This document shows positions 58,318-64,000 of a stretch of DNA of 64,000 bases, in pieces. The translations under genes and the position numbers were made by a program. The notes below the pieces were generated by a model. That model ran no database searches. It worked only from the letters and a program-made list of their open reading frames with translations, and was not told the DNA's origin. How positions within the stretch are numbered: position 1 is the first letter of the stretch; the number at the start of each line of letters is the position of its first letter. Origin of the DNA: Atopobium sp034113385 (GTDB taxonomy: Bacteria > Actinomycetota > Coriobacteriia > Coriobacteriales > Atopobiaceae); NCBI RefSeq assembly GCF_034113385.1, contig NZ_JAXEXL010000011.1, positions 86,266 through 150,265 of the forward strand, in the 5' to 3' direction.

Positions 58318-60183
58318 TTATGCTTGTTCAAATTGGCTTTTATACAAGGTGGCATAGACACCGCCATAAGAAAGAAGTTCATCATGTGTGCCCTTCTCAA
58401 CAATGGTGCCATCATCAATAACTAAAATGCAATCCGCATTACGGATAGTAGAGAGACGATGTGCTACTACCAGTGACGTACGCCCTTGCATCATACAATC
58501 AAATGCATCTTGAATCTGACGTTCAGTGCGTGTGTCAATAGAGCTGGTGGCCTCATCCAACAACAAAATGGAGGGATTTGCCAACATAACGCGTGCAATA
58601 CATAAGAGCTGCCGCTGGCCTTGACTTAAAAGCCCACCCTCTGCATCAAGTATCGTATCGTAGCCTGCGGGGAGCTGTTGAATAAACTTATGCGCATGTG
58701 CCATCTTTGCAGCAGCAATAATCTGTTCATCGCTTGCATCTGATGTGCCATAAGCAATATTTTGCTTAATGGTTCCACTAAACAGCCACGTATCCTGCAA
58801 CACCATGCCAAATGCCTCACGAAGACTTTCTCGTTGTACATCAGAAATATCTTGATTGTTTACTAGAATCTGGCCGTCTGACACGTCATAAAAGCGTAGT
58901 AACAAATTAATAAGCGTTGTTTTACCGCAACCCGTCTGCCCAACCAAAGCAAAGGTTTGCCCCGGCAATACATGAAAACTCAAATCATGCAAAAAGGGTT
59001 TCTGAGAGTCATAGGAAAAAGCCACCTTTTTAAACTCAATCTCACCATTTTTACTGGTAGATAACTCATGTGCACAGTCATTCTCGATAATTTCTGGCGC
59101 ATCAAAAAGAGCAAGTATGCGGCGTGCAGATGCAAAGGCCGTTTGAATTTGAGTAACAACACCAGAAATCTCGTTAAATGGTTTCATATACTGATTGGTA
59201 TACGCCAAAAAGCTTTGAACCTGTCCGGCAGTAAGCACAGACGGAGTGCCCGTAAGTATACACATGACACCCACAACAGCCACCACCGCATACATGATGT
59301 TATTAACTAAGCGTGTAGTAGGATTGGAAAGCGAGCTTATAAATTGAGCCTTCTCCCCTGCTGTATAAAGAGTCTGATTAATGGCATTAAACTGTTTTTG
59401 CGCCGCTGCCTGATGCCCAAAACAAGCAACCAGTTTTTGATTGCTCATGAGCTCCTCTGCATATCCACCAAGCTCTCCCTGCACCTCTTGGGCGGTGGCA
59501 AAATGCTTTGTCGAGAAACGCGCAATAAGACTTGCCGCCACAACGGACAACGGCGTAATAATCACAACGATAAGCCCTATAGGAACAGATAAGCTCATCA
59601 TAAAAGCTAGCGTACCCCCAATGGTAACAATGCCACTAAAAAACTGGGTACATCCCTGTAGCAATCCATCGCCTATCTGGTCAACATCATTCGTAATCCG
59701 AGAAAGTAAATCACCATGTGCATGAGCATCAATATATGACAGCGGCAAAGTTTTAAACTTTGCATATGCTTGGTTGCGTACATCTTGCACCGTTATATAC
59801 GACAGCCTATTCGTGCAATAACTTGCTATCCATTGTAAAAGCGCTGCTGCAGCCATAACGCCTGCACTATAGGTAAGGAGTTCGAGCAAAGGCTTGTACG
59901 ATACACGCGCAATGCCCACAAGCATATCTATACCTCGTCCAATAAGAATGGGTACATAAAGCTGCAGTATGACCGATCCAGCACTTGCAATAAATGCCAA
60001 TAAGGCCAACCAGACATGCGGTTTTATTATTGATACAATCCAGCGTAAGACCTGTTTGACTGAGTATGTACTAACGTCAAGTTGATTGTTTGCAGCTTTT
60101 GGTCCTGACTGTTTGGATCCTGTAGTACGAATCGTTGAGATAACTCCTGTGGTGCCGCCTACGCTCGTATACGCATTGGCCAT
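58318..60183 (-). CDS. ABC exporter half-transporter B (canonical Walker B)
   Basis: 621 residues. Membrane domain of about six helices (about 60-345), then the nucleotide-binding domain: Walker A GQTGCGKT, signature LSQGQRQ in place of LSGGQ, Walker B ILLLDEATSSID with the catalytic glutamate, and VAHRLSTI as H-loop. It begins inside the stop codon of the preceding ABC gene (TAATG). Together they form a heterodimer of the LmrCD/BmrCD or TM287/288 kind. Export of drugs, lipids or peptides is possible. The N-terminus has about 45 extra polar residues. No clear terminator follows. Confidence 0.92.
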   Translation of the reverse strand: MANAYTSVGGTTGVISTIRTTGSKQSGPKAANNQLDVSTYSVKQVLRWIVSIIKPHVWLALLAFIASAGSVILQLYVPILIGRGIDMLVGIARVSYKPLLELLTYSAGVMAAAALLQWIASYCTNRLSYITVQDVRNQAYAKFKTLPLSYIDAHAHGDLLSRITNDVDQIGDGLLQGCTQFFSGIVTIGGTLAFMMSLSVPIGLIVVIITPLSVVAASLIARFSTKHFATAQEVQGELGGYAEELMSNQKLVACFGHQAAAQKQFNAINQTLYTAGEKAQFISSLSNPTTRLVNNIMYAVVAVVGVMCILTGTPSVLTAGQVQSFLAYTNQYMKPFNEISGVVTQIQTAFASARRILALFDAPEIIENDCAHELSTSKNGEIEFKKVAFSYDSQKPFLHDLSFHVLPGQTFALVGQTGCGKTTLINLLLRFYDVSDGQILVNNQDISDVQRESLREAFGMVLQDTWLFSGTIKQNIAYGTSDASDEQIIAAAKMAHAHKFIQQLPAGYDTILDAEGGLLSQGQRQLLCIARVMLANPSILLLDEATSSIDTRTERQIQDAFDCMMQGRTSLVVAHRLSTIRNADCILVIDDGTIVEKGTHDELLSYGGVYATLYKSQFEQA

Positions 60184-61928
60184 TACTGCTGCACCTCCTC
60201 TTGACTGAACTGCGACAAACAAATCTCCTGATAGATTGTGCATGTTTGCATGAGCTCATCATGCGTTCCGAGGCCAGCCACACAGCCGTGATCAAGTACT
60301 AAAATAAGACTTGCATCCATAACAGCAGATACACGCTGAGAAATAATAATGCGCGTTACCTGCTCCTGAAGCTCAGTAAGTGCCGTGCGCAACTGAGCAT
60401 CCGTTGCATAATCCAATGCAGAAGCAGCATCATCCAAAACCAGTAAGCGCGGCGTATCTACCAAAGAGCGAGCAATGGTCAAACGTTGACACTGTCCTCC
60501 CGAGAAGTTCTTTCCTCCAGCTTCCACCACGCTATCGAGCTGACCAGGCATTTGCTCCACAAAATCTTTTGCCTGAGCCACGGCAAGGGTATCCCAAAGT
60601 TGAGTGTCTGTTGCCGCAGGGTTTCTCCAAAGCAAATTAGAACGAATGGTACCACGCATCAAAGATGGTTTTTGAGGTACATATCCCACTAATTTATGCA
60701 GCTGCTGTAAGGGGTATGCTTGAATATCAGTACCAAACAATTTAATAGAACCGCTGGTGGCATCATATAAACGTGGCAAAAGTTGTGCCACACTTGATTT
60801 ACCAGAACCTGTACCACCAATAATGCCCAGACTTTGACCGGGCTGAAGAGCAAAACTTAAGTTTTGCAAAGCAGCAGCTGACTGTTGAGCGGCATCGGTA
60901 TAGCTAAAACTCACATTTTCAAACGTAAGAGCTGGTGCGTTTGCATCAAGCTTTATGGGTGTATCGGTATGTGATGTAACGGTTAAGGGCGTCTGCAATA
61001 CCTCGTGTATACGCATGGAAGAGGCAGAGGCACGCAAGAAAATAATAATCAGATTTGCCAAATAACCAACAGAAATGAGCGTAGTAGTCATATACGAAAC
61101 AAAGGCAATTACTTGACCTTGCGTAAGTGTGGCGCTCAGCACCAAATCTTGCGCAATCCATAACACCACAAGTATTGCTAGGTACAACACAAAAAACGTG
61201 GCTGGATTAAGCAGCGAGCTGAGCTTACCTACACTAATGGCTACCTGTGCTTGCTCATGTGATGCGGCTGAGAAACGCTTGAACTCGTAAGCATCTTTTC
61301 TTAATGCACGGATAACACGTACACCTGACAAAGCTTCTTGTGTGATTTGAGAAACGCTATCTAGCTTGTCTTGCATCTTCTTATAAAACGGAATCGATGC
61401 ATGCATAACGAGGTAAAAAATAAGTCCCACAAGTACGGTACTTACCAACACCACAAGACCAAGCTGAACATCAATAGACAAACAAGCAATGATGGAGCCT
61501 ATCGCCAAAAGTGGCCAGCGTGTTACCTGACGTACTCCCAAGGCTACTGCAAGCTGTACCTGATTGACATCGTTTGTAATACGCGTAACAAGTGAAGCAC
61601 TGCCAAAAAAATCTACCTCAGCAGAAGAAAACTGTGAGATGTGCTCATATAAGGCCTTGCGAATATCCGTACCAATGCCTTGGCTACACAGAGAAGCACA
61701 TTTTTGACAAATAAGCGTAAAGCTATAACTTACCACGGCAAAGAGCAACAAAAGAAAGCCGAGCCTACTTACCGCAGTTATATCATGCGCATGTACGCCG
61801 TAGTCAATCATGCGTGCCACCACCAGTGGCGTGAGTACTTCAAAAACAACTTCAACCATCTTGGTAAGAACACCCAAGATAGCTTTTGAAGTATACGGTC
61901 CTAGAAACTGTTGTAGCAGCCTACGCAT
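60183..61928 (-). CDS. ABC exporter half-transporter A (degenerate Walker B)
   Basis: 581 residues. Six helices, then Walker A GGTGSGKS, signature FSGGQ, and Walker B LLVLDDAASALD, where the catalytic glutamate is replaced by aspartate; the H-loop histidine position reads ISQRVSAV, with Q in place of H. With the LSQGQ signature of the partner this builds one weak ATP site and one full site, as known for heterodimeric exporters. ATG 61928 overlaps the end of the ABC-F gene by eight bases, so all three ABC genes are translated in series. Confidence 0.93.
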   Translation of the reverse strand: MRRLLQQFLGPYTSKAILGVLTKMVEVVFEVLTPLVVARMIDYGVHAHDITAVSRLGFLLLLFAVVSYSFTLICQKCASLCSQGIGTDIRKALYEHISQFSSAEVDFFGSASLVTRITNDVNQVQLAVALGVRQVTRWPLLAIGSIIACLSIDVQLGLVVLVSTVLVGLIFYLVMHASIPFYKKMQDKLDSVSQITQEALSGVRVIRALRKDAYEFKRFSAASHEQAQVAISVGKLSSLLNPATFFVLYLAILVVLWIAQDLVLSATLTQGQVIAFVSYMTTTLISVGYLANLIIIFLRASASSMRIHEVLQTPLTVTSHTDTPIKLDANAPALTFENVSFSYTDAAQQSAAALQNLSFALQPGQSLGIIGGTGSGKSSVAQLLPRLYDATSGSIKLFGTDIQAYPLQQLHKLVGYVPQKPSLMRGTIRSNLLWRNPAATDTQLWDTLAVAQAKDFVEQMPGQLDSVVEAGGKNFSGGQCQRLTIARSLVDTPRLLVLDDAASALDYATDAQLRTALTELQEQVTRIIISQRVSAVMDASLILVLDHGCVAGLGTHDELMQTCTIYQEICLSQFSQEEVQQ

Positions 61929-63777
61929 GATTGTGTTTTTCTAACGCCTCTTCGAGGGTAAGCCATTCCATTTCCAACGCTTCCACTCGTGTCTGTGCCT
62001 GCTCTAACTTTTGCTGCAGCTCTTGAAGCTTGCTAAAGTCGGTAGGATTAACCTGATGCATGGTCTGAGCACACTGACTCAGTTTTTCTGATGCCGTTGC
62101 GAGCTTACGCTCCACTGAGCTATGACGCTTGCGCAATTCACGCAGCTCAGCGTTAGAAAGCTTTTTTATTCCAACATCCTGTTGATTTATGGCAGCAGCG
62201 TTAGAACAAGCTTGGGAGTTTTGATTATGCCCGCCCAAGGTCTTGCCTTGTGATGCACTGACCCGCTCAGACGTTGCAAGCAGCTTAAGGTACTCATCCA
62301 CGCCACCAGGAACATGCCGTAGCTGACCGTCAATAAGCGCAAATTGATTGTCTGTCACACGTTCCATCAGGTAGCGATCGTGTGTAACCACCAGCAACGT
62401 GCCAGGCCAGCTATCGAGAAGATCTTCAAGAATGGCAAGCATATCCGTATCCAAATCATTGCCAGGCTCGTCCAATACCAGGACATTAGGCTCATCAAGC
62501 AGCACGCACATAATGGCAAGCCTACGAGCCTGACCACCAGAAATATCGCATATGCGACTCATAAGTTCACGCGTATCAAAACCAAGACGCTCCAACAGGC
62601 GCTCAGGAGAATACGCCTTACCCTCAATGTAGTAGTTGCTCTTGTACTGACGCAGTACCTCGCTCACACGCCAAGTTTGTTTATCTGCTAAGGCATCTAG
62701 GTTTTGTGTTAAAAAACCAAAACGCACACTCTTGCCAATGCGCACGCTTCCGTGTGTTGGCTGAGTAAGACCGGTCATGAGTTTAAGTAACGTTGTTTTA
62801 CCCGCGCCATTCTCGCCCAAAATACCGTAACGGTCCCCCGGACCAATAAGCCAATCTATGTGTGATACCACGGGTTTCTCTGCCTCAGGGTAAGAAAACC
62901 CGGCGTCTTTCATCTCTATAACCATCTTGCCTAAACGCGCAACTGCCAAGCGTTTGAGCTCTAAGGAATTGCGCAGTGGAGGGTCGTTGGCAATAAGCTC
63001 CATGGCAGCGTCAATTCTAAACTTTGGTTTAGAGGTACGCGCCTGTGCTCCATGCGCCAACCAAGAAAGTTCTTTACGGAGCATGTTTTGACGACGCTCT
63101 TCACGTACCGCTGCCTGACGCTCACGCTCTACGCGCTGCTGGATATAGGCGGAATAACCGCCTTCAAAAGGATCAATTACACCATCATGGACTTCCCACA
63201 TGGTAAGGCAAACTTCATCTAAGAACCAACGATCATGTGTAACAACAAGCAATGCTCCTTGATGTTCTTGCCAGCGACGCTTAAGGTGAGCAGCAAGCCA
63301 ACTAATGGCACCCATGTCAAGATGGTTGGTTGGCTCGTCCATAAGCAGAACATCCCAACTGCCAATCAAAACACGTGCTAAATCTACACGCCTGCGCTGG
63401 CCGCCAGAAAGCTCTTGCACCAATGCTTCCCAAGCTATGTCAGATAGCAGTGCCGATACAATCTCACGAATAGCAGGATTAGACGCCCACTCATACTCTG
63501 GCATATCCCCCACTACCGCCTGATGTACGGTAGCAGTATTAGCTAACGTATCTGTTTGACTCAAATAGCCAACCCTTACGCCACCGCGCCAGGTAACCAC
63601 ACCTTCATCAGGCATAAGTTCATGAGAGATGAGCTGCAGCAAGGTAGATTTACCATCACCGTTCTTGCCTACAATACCTATGCGCTCGCCTTCATTGATG
63701 CCAATAGTCTGCTCAGAAAAAACCTTTTTACCAGGCCATTCATGAGATATTTTTTCACAACCAACAAGAATCCCCAT
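61921..63777 (-). CDS. ABC-F family ATPase (Uup-like)
   Basis: 618 residues with two ABC domains and no membrane part. Walker A motifs GKNGDGKS (about 39-46) and GENGAGKT, signatures LSGGQRRR and ISGGQARR, and Walker B motifs VLLMDEPTNHLD and VLVLDEPGNDLD. A linker rich in Arg lies between the domains, and a coiled coil of about 75 residues ends the protein, as in Uup. ABC-F proteins act on the ribosome or on DNA; a few give antibiotic resistance. AAGGAGG is eight bases before ATG 63777. It follows nfo by 13 bases. Confidence 0.92.
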   Translation of the reverse strand: MGILVGCEKISHEWPGKKVFSEQTIGINEGERIGIVGKNGDGKSTLLQLISHELMPDEGVVTWRGGVRVGYLSQTDTLANTATVHQAVVGDMPEYEWASNPAIREIVSALLSDIAWEALVQELSGGQRRRVDLARVLIGSWDVLLMDEPTNHLDMGAISWLAAHLKRRWQEHQGALLVVTHDRWFLDEVCLTMWEVHDGVIDPFEGGYSAYIQQRVERERQAAVREERRQNMLRKELSWLAHGAQARTSKPKFRIDAAMELIANDPPLRNSLELKRLAVARLGKMVIEMKDAGFSYPEAEKPVVSHIDWLIGPGDRYGILGENGAGKTTLLKLMTGLTQPTHGSVRIGKSVRFGFLTQNLDALADKQTWRVSEVLRQYKSNYYIEGKAYSPERLLERLGFDTRELMSRICDISGGQARRLAIMCVLLDEPNVLVLDEPGNDLDTDMLAILEDLLDSWPGTLLVVTHDRYLMERVTDNQFALIDGQLRHVPGGVDEYLKLLATSERVSASQGKTLGGHNQNSQACSNAAAINQQDVGIKKLSNAELRELRKRHSSVERKLATASEKLSQCAQTMHQVNPTDFSKLQELQQKLEQAQTRVEALEMEWLTLEEALEKHNHA

Positions 63778-63790
63778 GACATAAGCCTCC

Positions 63791-64000
63791 TTAAGCAACA
63801 CCGCGCAACAAGGCAATCTCTGCCGCATAGCCATCTAAAGAAGTATGCGGTGTTTCTAAAATCATCGGTAACTCAGCCACACGCTTGTTGCGCACCAAGT
63901 GTTTAAAAAATGACAATCCTAAATACCCTTCGCCAAGCTTCTCATGACGATCTTTATGAGAAGCACAAGGATTTTTAGAATCATTAAGATGCAATGCTTT
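63791..64000 (-). CDS. nfo: Endonuclease IV, C-terminal part (partial)
   Basis: About 69 residues; the 5' end lies beyond the window. The frame is open to base 64000 (K-A-L-H-L-N-D-S-K), so the TTG at 63994 is not a start. HLNDSK, HKDRHEKLGEGYLG and LPMILETPH are typical of the end of Nfo, with a metal-binding histidine and glutamate. It cuts DNA at abasic sites in base-excision repair. It is the upstream gene of the ABC-F/ABC exporter transcript. Confidence 0.93.
   Translation of the reverse strand, partial: KALHLNDSKNPCASHKDRHEKLGEGYLGLSFFKHLVRNKRVAELPMILETPHTSLDGYAAEIALLRGVA

Overview
The window is a continuous piece of chromosome from a Gram-positive, low-to-medium GC bacterium. Inference: a member of the Actinobacteria class Coriobacteriia, most like Atopobium/Lancefieldella. 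The reasons are a GarA-like FHA gene beside an FtsR-like MerR gene (an actinobacterial pair), RNase Y, RNase J and SpoVS in a genome stretch without sporulation genes, Gram-positive type SOS boxes (CGAAC-N4-GTTCG), and moderate base composition. I see no insertion sequence, prophage, CRISPR array or rRNA; the region is mostly housekeeping.

Layout. 1-9.7 kb: end of holA, rpsT, lepA, dus, hemW, a histidine phosphatase, two DnaJ genes (the first with a membrane-spanning C-terminus in place of the usual second C-terminal domain) and mtaB. 9.8-15.7 kb: a five-gene peptide ABC importer with a terminator just after the binding-protein gene. 15.7-19.3 kb: phoH-ybeY-dgkA-era-recO. 19.4-28.4 kb: rpsO, pnp, rnj, ftsK, a RodZ-like gene and yajQ. 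28.4-35.7 kb: rimO, pgsA, cinA (C-terminal type), recA (SOS promoter), recX, rny and a GHKL ATPase of unknown role. 35.8-42.8 kb: spoVS, miaB, miaA, hflX, a membrane acyltransferase-like gene, lexA, a divergent LysM membrane gene with shared LexA boxes, then nrdR (perfect NrdR box) and dut. 42.9-46.6 kb: two nucleobase permeases and trxB. 47-55.9 kb, minus strand: a ClC exchanger, an NlpC/P60 hydrolase, apt, the merR/garA pair, and a patB - gcvT-like - dacA - CDP-alcohol transferase operon. 56.2-64 kb: tRNA-Pro(GGG), a frameshifted ATP-grasp gene, a membrane protein convergent with an XRE regulator, a heterodimeric ABC exporter, an ABC-F protein and the end of nfo.

Gene order from holA to recO, and from rpsO to lexA with its LysM neighbour, resembles the order I recall for Bacillus subtilis. 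The peptide importer, dus, the phosphatase and the GHKL gene stand out as additions. Functional themes are translation and tRNA modification (three methylthiotransferases MtaB, RimO and MiaB, plus MiaA and Dus), RNA turnover (PNPase, RNase J, RNase Y, YbeY), the SOS response (recA, recX, lexA and the LysM protein), dNTP control (nrdR, dut) and the cell envelope (RodZ-like, PgsA, DacA, NlpC/P60, DgkA).

The best candidates for something new are the membrane-anchored DnaJ, the GHKL ATPase between rny and spoVS, the LexA-controlled LysM protein with the acyltransferase-like gene behind lexA, and the poly-G interrupted ATP-grasp gene. Apart from the motifs visible in the sequence, these are inferences; no database search was run.
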